This document shows positions 9,088 to 17,372 of a stretch of 19,455 bases of DNA, piece after piece; within the stretch, counting starts at the first letter, position 1, and every line of letters starts with the position of its first letter. Source of the stretch: Deinococcus piscis (lineage in GTDB: Bacteria > Deinococcota > Deinococci > Deinococcales > Deinococcaceae). Position numbers and translations under genes: made by a program. The stretch spans positions 1 to 19,455 of the forward strand of contig NZ_BNAL01000037.1 in assembly GCF_014653275.1 (NCBI RefSeq), in the 5' to 3' direction. The notes beneath the pieces are model-generated. The model was not told the DNA's origin, searched no databases, and saw only the letters and a program-made list of their open reading frames with translations.

Positions 9088-9121
9088 CCGTCCAGAAGCC
9101 TCTTTTCACGTTTCTGGGCGG
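9088..9121 (+). other. Hairpin in the I-C / III-B junction
   Basis: Between cas7c and cmr1, arms at 9088-9097 (CCGTCCAGAA) and 9112-9121 (TTCTGGGCGG) form a 10-bp stem with one G-T pair around a 14-base loop. No T-run follows, so a classical intrinsic terminator is not supported. It could attenuate transcription or mark an mRNA processing point that sets different levels of the two effector modules. This is the only sizeable gap between helicase and array. Confidence 0.4.
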
Positions 9122-9139
9122 CCCCTCATCGGAGGTTCC

Positions 9140-10303
9140 ATGCCGAGAATGCCCCAGCGAGAAGCACCGAATTTCACCCCTACAACCGCGCTAGAGTCGT
9201 TCACCGTCCACCTGAAAACCATTACCCCGATGTTCGGCGGTGGAGCAGAGACTCGCAAAGCAAACGAACAAAACCCCGTGCGGGCCGCCAGCGTGCGCGG
9301 ACACCTGCGCTTTTGGTGGCGGGCCACAGCAGGCGCTGGGTACGCCTCAGCCAAAGCCTTGTATGAGGCCGAATCGGAGATTTGGGGCAGTACTGAGGGA
9401 GCGGGTAAGGTGCGGGTGGAAGTCACCGAACAAAAAGCCAGTGCGCCATATTTCCCATCCCTGCCTCGTTATATGAGTTACGCTACTTTTCCATTTCAGG
9501 AACAGAGAGCAAAAGGTATTGAGGCGGCGCGAGCTATTGACGTTGAATTCAAAGTCAAAATTACTTGTCCGCCCGAGTTACGCCCACAGGTAGAAACCGC
9601 GCTGCACGCTTGGATTTTCTTCGGTGGCATCGGCTCACGCACGCGCAGGGGCTGCGGCAGTCTGGAACTGGTAGGAGGCGAAGCCAAACCGCCCAAAGCT
9701 GTAAGCAAAGGCGAGCGCCTACTGACCGCGTTGCCGCAAGTCTACTTTCTGAGCAGGGCGCAAAATGACGCGGTAAAGGCTTGGGCCGAAGCCGTGGCGC
9801 TGTACCGAGATTTTCGGCAGGGTGTCCATATGGGCCGCAATGAGGGCCGCGAGCGCAACCGCCCGGGCCGCTCGCGTTATCCCGAACCCGACACGCTGCG
9901 CGACATCACCCGCCAATACGGACACCAGACCATTCATCCCGTGCGGGGGTTTCCGCGTGCCAATTTGGGTTTGCCCATCATCTTTCACTTTCAAGGACAG
10001 GGCGAACCGAGCGACCAGACCCTGCAAGGCAAAGTGACGGGCAAGCAGCGTTTTGCTTCACCCGTTATCACCAAAGCAGTCAAGGTCGGCGGGCAGTGGC
10101 GGCCCTTGCTGGCGCTGCTGCAAAGCCCCGATGTCTGGGAAGGCGGAGAGATTGAACTCAAGGGAGGTCACACCATTACCACATCCGAAATCAATCTGTC
10201 CCCAAAAGAACTGGCCCAAATCAAACCGCTCGCGGGCCTACCCATCCGTGATGCCCTGTTGGACTTTGCTAGGGAAGAGGGCTGGCAAGGGGTCAACCTA
10301 TGA
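9140..10303 (+). CDS. cmr1: Cmr1 (Cas7-like), type III-B subunit
   Basis: 387 residues. The segment TFxP-like ITPMFGGGAET followed by VRAASVRGHLRFWWRATAG is the Cmr1 signature, and the glycine-rich FFGGIGSRTRRGCGSLEL is the RAMP G-loop. Cmr1 caps the 3' end of the crRNA in the Cmr complex and helps capture target RNA. GGAGG at 9131-9135 lies close upstream of the ATG; a second in-frame ATG at 9149 is possible but worse spaced. First gene of the III-B module; it overlaps cas10 by 4 bp (ATGA). Confidence 0.93.
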   Translation: MPRMPQREAPNFTPTTALESFTVHLKTITPMFGGGAETRKANEQNPVRAASVRGHLRFWWRATAGAGYASAKALYEAESEIWGSTEGAGKVRVEVTEQKASAPYFPSLPRYMSYATFPFQEQRAKGIEAARAIDVEFKVKITCPPELRPQVETALHAWIFFGGIGSRTRRGCGSLELVGGEAKPPKAVSKGERLLTALPQVYFLSRAQNDAVKAWAEAVALYRDFRQGVHMGRNEGRERNRPGRSRYPEPDTLRDITRQYGHQTIHPVRGFPRANLGLPIIFHFQGQGEPSDQTLQGKVTGKQRFASPVITKAVKVGGQWRPLLALLQSPDVWEGGEIELKGGHTITTSEINLSPKELAQIKPLAGLPIRDALLDFAREEGWQGVNL

Positions 10304-11757
10304 CCTATCTCCTTAGCATCTCTATCGGCCCAGTGCAGGAATTTATAGCGGCGGCCCGCAAAACCGCCGACCTGTACGCGGGGTCTACCTTGCTCTCGCG
10401 GGTGGTCAGAGAAGCGGTTGGGGCGATTGAAACCAGAGGCGGCGCAGAATTTGTTTTCCCTGCCGACACAGGCAGTGACGGAGCCAACAAAATTCTGGTG
10501 CGCGTGCCTAGCAACCCCTCCGAGTACGCGGCGGTAGCCAAAGCAGCGGCGACGGCCTTTCTGAAAGCCGAGTTCGGGCGCGTCACGGGCAGGCTCACGG
10601 CCTACCTCGTCCCCGAGAGGGCGGACGCGCAACTGGAGCATTTTCTGGAGTTTTATGCTGCGTGGGTCGAGGAAAAAGACGATTACGCCGCAGACCGCCA
10701 AAAGGTGGAGAAGCTGCTCGCAGGCCGTAAAGCGTTGCGCGAGTTTGAAAGCTTTAGCCAGCACGATGAAAACGACGTGCCCAAGTCGCCCCTCGACCCT
10801 GCATTCGCTTGCGTCTTTCGGCTGGAAAAAGGCCGCAAGATTCCCGACGAACTTCAGAAAAGACTCGGGCTGAAAGACTCCGAGTATCTGGACGCCATTT
10901 CGCTGCTCAAGCGCGAGTGGGGACGCACCGAGGTGGGCAAGGTTCCCGACACCCACCAACTGGCGCACTGGGCCAAATTCCCCGAAGAGCAGGAGCCGCC
11001 CCAAGACCCTGAACGCGAGGGTGATAGCCGCCCGGCCTACGCCTACTACGCGATTCTGGTAGCCGACGGCGACAACATGGGTGCAAAGCTGGAGGCTCTG
11101 GAGCAGTCGGGCGGAATGCAAGCCCATCAGAATTTTTCTCGAGCACTCGATGCTTTCGCTACGAAGGCGCGGCACATCGTGACCGAGCATGACGGTTTCG
11201 CCGTCTACACGGGCGGTGACGACGTGCTGGCGCTGCTGCCCTTGACGCGGGCGCTGGCATGTGCCGAGGCGCTGCGAGACGCCTTCGGGAAGCAGACGGA
11301 AGGTTGCACCCTCTCGGCGGGCCTCGCCATCGTGCATTACCGCGAGCCGCTGAGTACGTCGCTGGGGCAGGCCCGCGCCGCTGAAAAGGTCGCCAAGCGC
11401 GTAGACGGCAAAGACGCGTTGTGTGTCGCTCTACATACACGAGGCGGCAGTCCGCTGGAGGTCGGGGGGCATTGGCCGCTGGCGGCACAGCTTCAGTTTT
11501 GGCAGGGAAAACCGCTCCCGCGTGGGTTGCCCTACGAACTGCGCGAACTCGCACGCGAGTGGCCCGCAGGCTTCGAGCCGCAGGTGCTGAGTGCCGAGGC
11601 GAGGCGAATCGCCGCCCGCAAGTCCGACGCCGAGGGGCAGAAACTGAGTGCCGAAGACCTCGTGCAGATGAGTTTCGCCAGTGCCGAGGCGTTGGAGAAC
11701 TTCGCCAAAATGCTGATTCTGGCTCGCTTTCTTTCCGGCGAAGGAGACCGCGCATGA
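10300..11757 (+). CDS. cas10: Cas10 (Cmr2), HD-less cyclic oligoadenylate synthase
   Basis: 485 residues, short for Cmr2, which commonly exceeds 700. The protein begins at once with YLLSISIGPVQEFIAAARKT, the start of the first Palm region, so the N-terminal HD DNase domain is absent. The cysteine-rich zinc motif common in Cmr2 is also not seen. The polymerase/cyclase core is intact: VADGDNMG (D256, D258) and YTGGDDVLALLP (GGDD at 305-308), followed by SAGLAIVHYREPL. These residues bind metal and ATP for cyclic oligoadenylate synthesis once target RNA is bound. The protein should therefore signal but not cut DNA. Downstream CARF proteins agree with a signalling role. It overlaps cmr3 by 4 bp. 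Confidence 0.93.
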   Translation: MTYLLSISIGPVQEFIAAARKTADLYAGSTLLSRVVREAVGAIETRGGAEFVFPADTGSDGANKILVRVPSNPSEYAAVAKAAATAFLKAEFGRVTGRLTAYLVPERADAQLEHFLEFYAAWVEEKDDYAADRQKVEKLLAGRKALREFESFSQHDENDVPKSPLDPAFACVFRLEKGRKIPDELQKRLGLKDSEYLDAISLLKREWGRTEVGKVPDTHQLAHWAKFPEEQEPPQDPEREGDSRPAYAYYAILVADGDNMGAKLEALEQSGGMQAHQNFSRALDAFATKARHIVTEHDGFAVYTGGDDVLALLPLTRALACAEALRDAFGKQTEGCTLSAGLAIVHYREPLSTSLGQARAAEKVAKRVDGKDALCVALHTRGGSPLEVGGHWPLAAQLQFWQGKPLPRGLPYELRELAREWPAGFEPQVLSAEARRIAARKSDAEGQKLSAEDLVQMSFASAEALENFAKMLILARFLSGEGDRA

Positions 11758-12968
11758 GCGACACCATTCTGGAACTGCACCCGCTGGCCCCGCTGCTGCT
11801 GCGCGACGGCAGACCTTTTCTGGAACTGCACCCGCTGGCCCCGCTGCTGCTGCGCGACGGCAGACCTTTTGGCAGCGGCGGCGAAGAAACCCGTGCCCAG
11901 AGCCTACCCGTACCGCTGCCCCACACCCTCGCGGGCTTTGTCCGCACCCAGTTGGGCGGGCGGCAGGGCTGGAACTGGCGAGACGACGTCGCGCTGCACC
12001 GCCACCTGCAGGAACTGCACGGCGTTCCGGTGTATGCAGCCCTGCAGCGGGACGAAATGTTTATGTTCCCCGCGCCACTCAATGCGGTGGTGGACAAATC
12101 GGGACGGATTTACCGCTCGCTTCCCAGAGAAGTTGAAAATGGCAGCACCGACGCGCCGGACGGCCTCTTGCCGCTGCAATTTGACGAGGAAACAGACAGC
12201 AACTTCAAGCCCGAAAGCGGCTATGCCTATTGGCCTAAAGACGCCATCGAAAGCTGGCTGCTCGGCAAGATGCCCGCGCCACTGGAGAAGGTGCACGGCC
12301 CCATCGTGGACGAGCGTACCCATCTGGCAATGGACAGCGAAAAGGGCGTAGGCGACGACGGAAAACTGTTCAGCGTGACCTACCGCAGCTTCGAGGACTG
12401 CGCGGGCGGGCAGTACCACCGCTGGAACTTGCGCGTCAAAACCGATGTGGCCGAATCGCTTGACCCCATCGGGCATCTTGGCGGAGAGCGGCGTCCGGTG
12501 GCGCTGACCGACGTGGGCAATAAGCGGCAGTGGCCCAACTTGGGCGAGTTTGAAGCCGTGAAGAAGGAGTTGCTGCGCCCAGAACGCAAAAAAATCTTTT
12601 TCCTGCTGACCACGCCCGCGCTGTTTGCTGACGGCTGGAAACCCGCGTGGCTGGGGCTGAATGCCGATGCTGCCGCCCAACACGACGGCAACAGCCTGCC
12701 CGCTGGCATCAAGGCGCTGATGACGGGTGGCGCAAGGCTCGTGGGCGCGGCGGTGGGGCGCAAGGTGCCCGTCAGCGGCTGGAATCTGCGCGAGAACAAG
12801 CCCAAGCCCGTGCGCTGGGCGGTGCCTGCTGGAAGTGTGTATTTCCTTGAAGTGGAGAAAGACTTTGACCGCGAAACGTGGCTGAACGCTTGGATGAAGC
12901 CACTCAGTGACGACCAAAACGACCAGCGCGACGGCTTCGGCCTCGCCCTATGGGGAGTGTGGGAATGA
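11754..12968 (+). CDS. cmr3: Cmr3 (Cas5-like), with duplicated N-terminal motif
   Basis: 404 residues from ATG 11754, which overlaps the cas10 stop; GGAG at 11743-11746 serves as ribosome binding site. The open frame extends further upstream inside cas10, but that part is a shadow. Cmr3 is the Cas5-like subunit that holds the 5' crRNA tag and contacts Cas10. The usual single N-terminal block LxPLxPLLLRDGRPF occurs twice in direct succession because of a perfect 51-bp tandem duplication (11769-11870). The rest (PHTLAGFVRTQLGG, then IYRSLPREVENG and VGRKVPVSGWNL) is normal for the family. The reading frame is kept, so a full-length protein with 17 extra residues is expected. Confidence 0.92.
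   Translation: MSDTILELHPLAPLLLRDGRPFLELHPLAPLLLRDGRPFGSGGEETRAQSLPVPLPHTLAGFVRTQLGGRQGWNWRDDVALHRHLQELHGVPVYAALQRDEMFMFPAPLNAVVDKSGRIYRSLPREVENGSTDAPDGLLPLQFDEETDSNFKPESGYAYWPKDAIESWLLGKMPAPLEKVHGPIVDERTHLAMDSEKGVGDDGKLFSVTYRSFEDCAGGQYHRWNLRVKTDVAESLDPIGHLGGERRPVALTDVGNKRQWPNLGEFEAVKKELLRPERKKIFFLLTTPALFADGWKPAWLGLNADAAAQHDGNSLPAGIKALMTGGARLVGAAVGRKVPVSGWNLRENKPKPVRWAVPAGSVYFLEVEKDFDRETWLNAWMKPLSDDQNDQRDGFGLALWGVWE
11769..11870 (+). repeat. Perfect 2 x 51-bp tandem duplication inside cmr3
   Basis: Units 11769-11819 and 11820-11870 are identical base for base, each encoding 17 residues from LELHPLAP to LLLRDGRPF. Identity at synonymous positions means the duplication is very recent, or an assembly artefact. 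The unit length of 17 codons keeps cmr3 in frame. Confidence 0.97.
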
Positions 12969-13783
12969 TGACGAACGCAACAGAAACGAAGACATCCGAA
13001 ACGAAAGCCACTTTGCTGCTGTGGCACGCCCTGACGCCCGTTCACAGCGGCACGGGGCAAGGCGGCACCGGCATCATTGACCTGCCGATTGCCCGCGAAG
13101 CCGCCACGGGCTTTCCGATGTTGCCTGCCAGCAGCATCAAAGGCGTGCTGCGAAACGGGGACTACAGTGACGCTGCCAACGAAAAGTTCGGTTCGCTGGA
13201 CGCGGCGGGTCGGCTCACCTTTACCGACGCCCGCCTGCTTGCCCTGCCGATTCGCTCGTACAAGGGCACCTTCGCCTATGTCACCTGTCCGCTGGTGATT
13301 CGCCGCCTCGTCCGCGACATGCAGGCGCTGAAGCTAGGGTTGGATTTGACTGAATTTCCCCACGTAGTCGAGGAAACCGAGGTGCACCTGGCCGCAGACG
13401 CACTGGTGCATAGCGGCAAAGTTCTGTTTGAGGACATCGACCTGAAAGAAGTGCAGTGCCCCGCCACCAAGCAACTGGCGCAGACGCTCAGCGCGTGGGC
13501 GGGGATAGAGGAACTGCAAAGTCGCCTCGCCGTGGTGTCAGACGATGTCTTCAGCTATTTCGCGCAGACGGCCACCGAAGTCAGCGCTCACATTCGCCTG
13601 GAAGCCGAAGCCAAGACCGTGGCGAGCGGCGCACTCTGGTACGAGGAAACCCTGCCTGCCGAGAGCCTGCTGAGCAGCTTTGTGATTGGCGGGGCCTGGC
13701 CTGCCGACACAAAGGTGTTGCAGGTAGGCGGCAAAGGCACGGTGGGGCGCGGGCTGCTGCAAGTGAGCGAGGTCGGCAAATGA
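12965..13783 (+). CDS. cmr4: Cmr4 (Cas7-like), target-RNA-cleaving backbone
   Basis: 272 residues from ATG 12965; an upstream in-frame ATG at 12950 would add five residues inside cmr3 and lacks the ATGA coupling seen elsewhere in the operon. WHALTPVHSGTGQGGTGIID followed by LPIAREAATGFPMLPASSIK is the Cmr4 hallmark. The aspartate in GIIDLPIARE (D39 with this start) corresponds to the catalytic Asp that cuts target RNA at 6-nt intervals in Pyrococcus Cmr4 (D26), so the backbone should be an active RNase. The C-terminal VGGKGTVGRGLLQV is the RAMP glycine-rich loop. It overlaps cmr5 by 4 bp. Confidence 0.94.
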   Translation: MMTNATETKTSETKATLLLWHALTPVHSGTGQGGTGIIDLPIAREAATGFPMLPASSIKGVLRNGDYSDAANEKFGSLDAAGRLTFTDARLLALPIRSYKGTFAYVTCPLVIRRLVRDMQALKLGLDLTEFPHVVEETEVHLAADALVHSGKVLFEDIDLKEVQCPATKQLAQTLSAWAGIEELQSRLAVVSDDVFSYFAQTATEVSAHIRLEAEAKTVASGALWYEETLPAESLLSSFVIGGAWPADTKVLQVGGKGTVGRGLLQVSEVGK

Positions 13784-14169
13784 CCGCCCAGCTCCAGACC
13801 CACGCCCAGCGCGACCTGAAACGGGCCGTGGAATTGATAAGCGAATTCAAGCGGCGCGAAAAAGACGCGGAGGCCCATGCCCTGCTTACCCGCCGCGCCA
13901 AACAGTTCCCGGCGCTGGTCATGCAGGTGGGGCTGGCTCAGGCCCTGGCCTTCAGCGCCGAGAAAAAGACAAAAGACAAAGGGCACGCTGAACTGTTGCG
14001 ACAGGTGGGCGCGATTCTGGAGCGAGAGAACGTGCTAGAACACGTGCAGACGGTTTCCGCCACCGAGTACATGCATCTGACCCGCCGTGTGCTGGGTGCA
14101 TGGAATTACCACCGCCGCTTTGCCGTGACTATCCTGGGCGACGACGACGGGGTGAACGATGCGGACTGA
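13780..14169 (+). CDS. cmr5: Cmr5, type III-B small subunit (Cas11-like)
   Basis: 129 residues beginning MTAQLQTHAQRDLKRAVELI, a helical protein of the usual Cmr5 size. The central LLTRRAKQFPALVMQVGLAQ is the typical family block preceding the helix that packs along the filament. Cmr5 forms the second filament that holds target RNA against Cmr4. The start overlaps the cmr4 stop (ATGA); the open frame continues upstream inside cmr4, but that part has no family similarity. The 3' end overlaps cmr6 by 11 bp. Confidence 0.9.
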   Translation: MTAQLQTHAQRDLKRAVELISEFKRREKDAEAHALLTRRAKQFPALVMQVGLAQALAFSAEKKTKDKGHAELLRQVGAILERENVLEHVQTVSATEYMHLTRRVLGAWNYHRRFAVTILGDDDGVNDAD

Positions 14170-15148
14170 CCTCAGAAGTTTTCCGCTGGCAGAGGCAACG
14201 CACGCGGGTCATGCCCTGGCCCGCCTGACTCCGCCTAAGAAAAGCGGGCAGGAAGTGGAACTCCTCAGTCGTCTCAAAGACATCGTGAATATCAAGGCCA
14301 GTAGCGACTACCTCGCCGCCTTTCAACGCTTTCAGGGAGCCGCCGCTGCACTGGAAGCCACCCATTTTGAAGCCACCACTCTCGGCCCGCTGGCGATTGG
14401 GCTGGGCAACGCTTCGGCGTATGAAGTGGGCCTGACGCTGCACCACACGTACGGCGTGCCTTATCTGCCCGCCAGTGCGCTCAAGGGGCTGGCACTGCGG
14501 GCTGCGCTGAAAAATGGCATGGCTCAAGAGGATTTGGATGAACTATTCGGCTCAGTGGGTCAGGCGGGCGCAGTGCATTTTCTGGACGGATGGCTGAAGC
14601 CTGAGCAGGGGCAAACGCTTCAACTGGACACCATCACTGTTCACCACCCTGACTATTACGCTAGCGGCAAGGAGTGGCCTACTGACTTCGATGATCCCAA
14701 CCCGGTGACCTTTCTGAGCGTGCGCCCTGGCCTGACCTTTGAAGTGGCGATGTTAGGGCGCAGCGATTGGGCGAACCTGGCCGCCGACTTGCTGCGCTGG
14801 GGGCTTACGCATCCGGGCCTGGGCGGCAAAACCAACGCTGGGTACGGGGGGTTTGAGTGCAGCAAGGCCGAGCAAATGCTTGCGCCCGAAAAACTCGCCG
14901 AAAGAGAGCGCCTCAAAGCCTTCGCGGGACGTATGCAGATTTACCGCAAAGCCGTTGAGAGTCTGAACCTTATTAAGACCAAGGCCGAACTGCCGCGCTT
15001 CCTAGGCCAGTGGGCTGACTTGCCCGCCGAGTTGCGCCGGGAACTGCTGGAGCAACTGCTGGAGCGGCTGCAAAATGATGCCCGCACCAAGAATGACAAA
15101 GACTTGCGGAAGCTGATGTGCAAGGCGCTGGAAGAGGTGAAGGCGTGA
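14159..15148 (+). CDS. cmr6: Cmr6 (Cas7-like), type III-B subunit
   Basis: 329 residues. LHHTYGVPYLPASALKGLAL matches the conserved Cmr6 core, followed by FGSVGQAGAVHFLDGW, the HPDYY block and the glycine-rich GLGGKTNAGYGGF. Cmr6 sits next to Cmr1 at the 3' end of the crRNA. The C-terminal ~75 residues (AERERLKAFAGRMQIYRKAV onward) are charged and helical and extend past the RAMP core; their role is unknown to me. The start lies within the end of cmr5. With this gene the III-B set Cmr1-6 is complete. Confidence 0.92.
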   Translation: MRTDLRSFPLAEATHAGHALARLTPPKKSGQEVELLSRLKDIVNIKASSDYLAAFQRFQGAAAALEATHFEATTLGPLAIGLGNASAYEVGLTLHHTYGVPYLPASALKGLALRAALKNGMAQEDLDELFGSVGQAGAVHFLDGWLKPEQGQTLQLDTITVHHPDYYASGKEWPTDFDDPNPVTFLSVRPGLTFEVAMLGRSDWANLAADLLRWGLTHPGLGGKTNAGYGGFECSKAEQMLAPEKLAERERLKAFAGRMQIYRKAVESLNLIKTKAELPRFLGQWADLPAELRRELLEQLLERLQNDARTKNDKDLRKLMCKALEEVKA

Positions 15149-16338
15149 GTTTGATTCTTCTGACGACCCTGGGGGCTGGCGACTACCACGAAGCCACCTA
15201 CTGCTGGAAGGATTACCCGCCGCATTCCACCAAATTGGTGTCCGCTGCTCTGGCACAGTGGTTTCCTGAAGCGGAAATCAAGGTGCTGGTGACGCCGCTT
15301 GCTGTGAAGAAAAATGGGGCACTGCTCCATGAGCTACTGCCGCAGCATCAGCCGCTTCCTATCGCCAACGGCGAAACCGAGGAAGACAGCTGGAACCTGT
15401 TTCAGACGGTTGCCGACGCGATTCCTGAAGATGCCGAAGTCATTTTTGATGTGACGCACGGCTTCAGGTCGCTGCCCGTAGTGACCCTGCTGGCCCTGTC
15501 TTATCTCCGAATCGTCAAGAAGGTCAGCCTGCGGGCCGTGGTTTATGGGGCCTGGCAGCCAGGACAGGAAACCACACCCATTTTTGACCTCACGGCGTTT
15601 GTGGCCCTGCTGGACTGGGCACAGGCTGCCGAGCAATTCCTACGCACAGGCGATGCTCGCCCTATGACGACCCTGATGTCAACGCCAGATGTGGAGTCGT
15701 TGCAAGACTTAAAAGAGCCGCTTGAACACATTTCTGCCTCTCTGGCTTTTCAGCGTCCCATTCAAACCGCCCGCAACGCCCAACAGCTTCGCAAGCAGAT
15801 TGCCAAGGTCAAAAAGCAAAAGCTGCAGCACCCCGTAATGAGCCTGATGCTTGACCATATTGAAGACCGTTTTTCTGGGATTGCTCACGGCGACGACGCT
15901 TTTAAGGACAGACACCAGCAAGTGATAAAGAGTCAATACGCCCAACTCAGGTTTTATGTTCGTGGCGGTCAATATGCCCAAGCCATAGAACTGGCCTATG
16001 AATGGATGCGTTCTTTGCAAATGTGGAAGTTAGGTCGCCCCCAGGGACAAGGGCTTTGGCTAGATGCCAAGAGGCTTAAGCCCGATGCCATGGCACAGTC
16101 TGACTTTAAGCCTATGGAACTCTGGAACGAATTTTTTAGGGTTCAGGAGCAAGTTAGGCTGCTTAGAAACGCCTTTGCCCACTTCAACGAGTACAAAAAA
16201 GAGTTTAACGAGGAACTGGCAGACCCCAGCGCACTGGCGCAGCAAGTAGAACATATTATTTTGTCCCTCCTGCCCGCTGCCGTGCGCCCACTGGGGCTAG
16301 AGCTAGAGCCGCCCACAGCCGCCGAGGCCAAAGCATGA
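15145..16338 (+). CDS. csx1: Csx1/Csx2-type CARF-HEPN ribonuclease (TM1812/DxTHG family)
   Basis: 397 residues from GTG 15145, whose GTGA overlaps the cmr6 stop; GAGGTGA lies just upstream. The ATG at 15118 is inside cmr6 and would add nine residues with no family match. The N-terminal [17 protein letters not shown] and the DVTHG motif (D102-G106) define the DxTHG (TM1812) CARF family that binds cyclic oligoadenylate. RNAFAH (R341, H346) near the C-terminus is the Rx4H active site of HEPN ribonucleases. When Cas10 makes the messenger, this protein would degrade RNA non-specifically. It is coupled to the Cami1-like gene by a 4-bp overlap. The exact subfamily name is less certain than the architecture. 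Confidence 0.88.
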   Translation: MSLILLTTLGAGDYHEATYCWKDYPPHSTKLVSAALAQWFPEAEIKVLVTPLAVKKNGALLHELLPQHQPLPIANGETEEDSWNLFQTVADAIPEDAEVIFDVTHGFRSLPVVTLLALSYLRIVKKVSLRAVVYGAWQPGQETTPIFDLTAFVALLDWAQAAEQFLRTGDARPMTTLMSTPDVESLQDLKEPLEHISASLAFQRPIQTARNAQQLRKQIAKVKKQKLQHPVMSLMLDHIEDRFSGIAHGDDAFKDRHQQVIKSQYAQLRFYVRGGQYAQAIELAYEWMRSLQMWKLGRPQGQGLWLDAKRLKPDAMAQSDFKPMELWNEFFRVQEQVRLLRNAFAHFNEYKKEFNEELADPSALAQQVEHIILSLLPAAVRPLGLELEPPTAAEAKA

Positions 16339-17372
16339 AGACCATCATTTCTACCGTCGGCACCAGCTTACTTGGCAACCTGAACAACCCCAGGCGCAAC
16401 CCCAGCGGCCTGACCGACCCTTACGACCTGCTGCGGGCCAACCCCCAGGAAGCCAGCGCCGAGGCCAACGCCGTAACCCGTCTGGCGCAAGAGGGCGACG
16501 ACCTGGTGTTTTTGCATTCCGATACCGAGGAAAGCGAACGCTGCGCGGCGGCGCTGAACCGCTACTTTGCAGAGCAGGGCCACCGCACCCGTATGGAGCG
16601 CATAGTGGGCCTCAGCTACAACGAAAAAGGCTTTGTCTCGCACGGCCTGCGCGAACTGGTGCGGCTGCTGTCCCGCGAAATCCGCCTTGCTAGCCGCAGC
16701 CACAAACCCGCTCACCTCAACGCGACAGGCGGCTTTAAGGCCGAGATTGCCTACGCCACCGCCCTGGGGCTGATGTTTGGGGTGCCCGTGAGTTACATCC
16801 ACGAGAAATTTGACGATGTCATTACGCTGCCCGCCACGCCGATTGCCTGGGATTACAGCCTGTTCGCGTGGTACAGAGACTTTTTTGAGTGGATAGACGC
16901 CGAGCCGCGCCCTACTGCCGAAGTCAAGACCCGCCTGACCGCTTTGCCTGATACCGTGGCCCTGCTGCTGGAAGAGGACGGCGAACACACCTTTCTCTCA
17001 CCGCTTGGAGAAGCCTACCTGGAAGCCTACCGGGGCGAGGCCGACCAGCGCCAGAAAGTCATGCTCTCGGCACAGGCCAGAGCCACGCTGGAAGCGCAGA
17101 ACTTGAGCACCCGCACCGCCTTTTTGCAGTTGCTAGAGCGGCTACGGAAGGGAGAAGCGGGCGACTGGCAACGCAGCGCCGAAACCCTGAGCGGCGGAAT
17201 CAGCAAGTTTCCCAAAGGCCACAGTGCCCTGCGGGCCTTCGTGACTGAGCGCGACGGGCTGCTGCATGTGCTGGAGCTTTCGGGCCACCGCGAAGAACGG
17301 CGTTACCAGGAACTGATGCAGACCATTCGCTGGAGTGCCTACGAACACGGCGACTGGAGCGCACTACCCTAA
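16335..17372 (+). CDS. CARF-wHTH-RelE protein (Cami1-like mRNA interferase)
   Basis: 345 residues. The N-terminal [11 protein letters not shown] and [12 protein letters not shown] (N129-Y140) identify an APE2256/TIGR02619-type CARF domain; some relatives also degrade the messenger (ring nucleases). The middle (roughly 190-235), with [15 protein letters not shown], looks like a winged helix. The C-terminal part (about 244-335) reads as a RelE-fold toxin: a helical start [12 protein letters not shown], then [17 protein letters not shown] and a beta-rich [16 protein letters not shown] (H318, R319, R322, R323). This order matches Cami1, a type III effector that cuts mRNA in the ribosomal A site when bound to cyclic tetra-adenylate. 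The CARF call is firm; the RelE call rests on pattern recognition. If wrong, the gene is a CARF protein with an unassigned effector or a ring nuclease. Confidence 0.75.
   Translation: MKTIISTVGTSLLGNLNNPRRNPSGLTDPYDLLRANPQEASAEANAVTRLAQEGDDLVFLHSDTEESERCAAALNRYFAEQGHRTRMERIVGLSYNEKGFVSHGLRELVRLLSREIRLASRSHKPAHLNATGGFKAEIAYATALGLMFGVPVSYIHEKFDDVITLPATPIAWDYSLFAWYRDFFEWIDAEPRPTAEVKTRLTALPDTVALLLEEDGEHTFLSPLGEAYLEAYRGEADQRQKVMLSAQARATLEAQNLSTRTAFLQLLERLRKGEAGDWQRSAETLSGGISKFPKGHSALRAFVTERDGLLHVLELSGHREERRYQELMQTIRWSAYEHGDWSALP

Noticed and set aside
10168..11337. 389-codon open frame on the minus strand
   Set aside because: It lies entirely opposite cas10 and the end of cmr1, which have clear family motifs. 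Long antisense frames are expected in GC-rich coding DNA; no recognisable domain is present.
11421..11753. N-terminal extension of the cmr3 open frame inside cas10
   Set aside because: Arginine-rich low-complexity translation without family similarity; the ATG at 11754 with its ATGA overlap and SD is the natural start.
11904..12917. 337-codon open frame on the minus strand
   Set aside because: Antisense to cmr3, no recognised domain, typical shadow frame.
13456..13779. N-terminal extension of the cmr5 open frame inside cmr4
   Set aside because: No similarity to Cmr5; the ATG at 13780 gives the normal length and overlaps the cmr4 stop.
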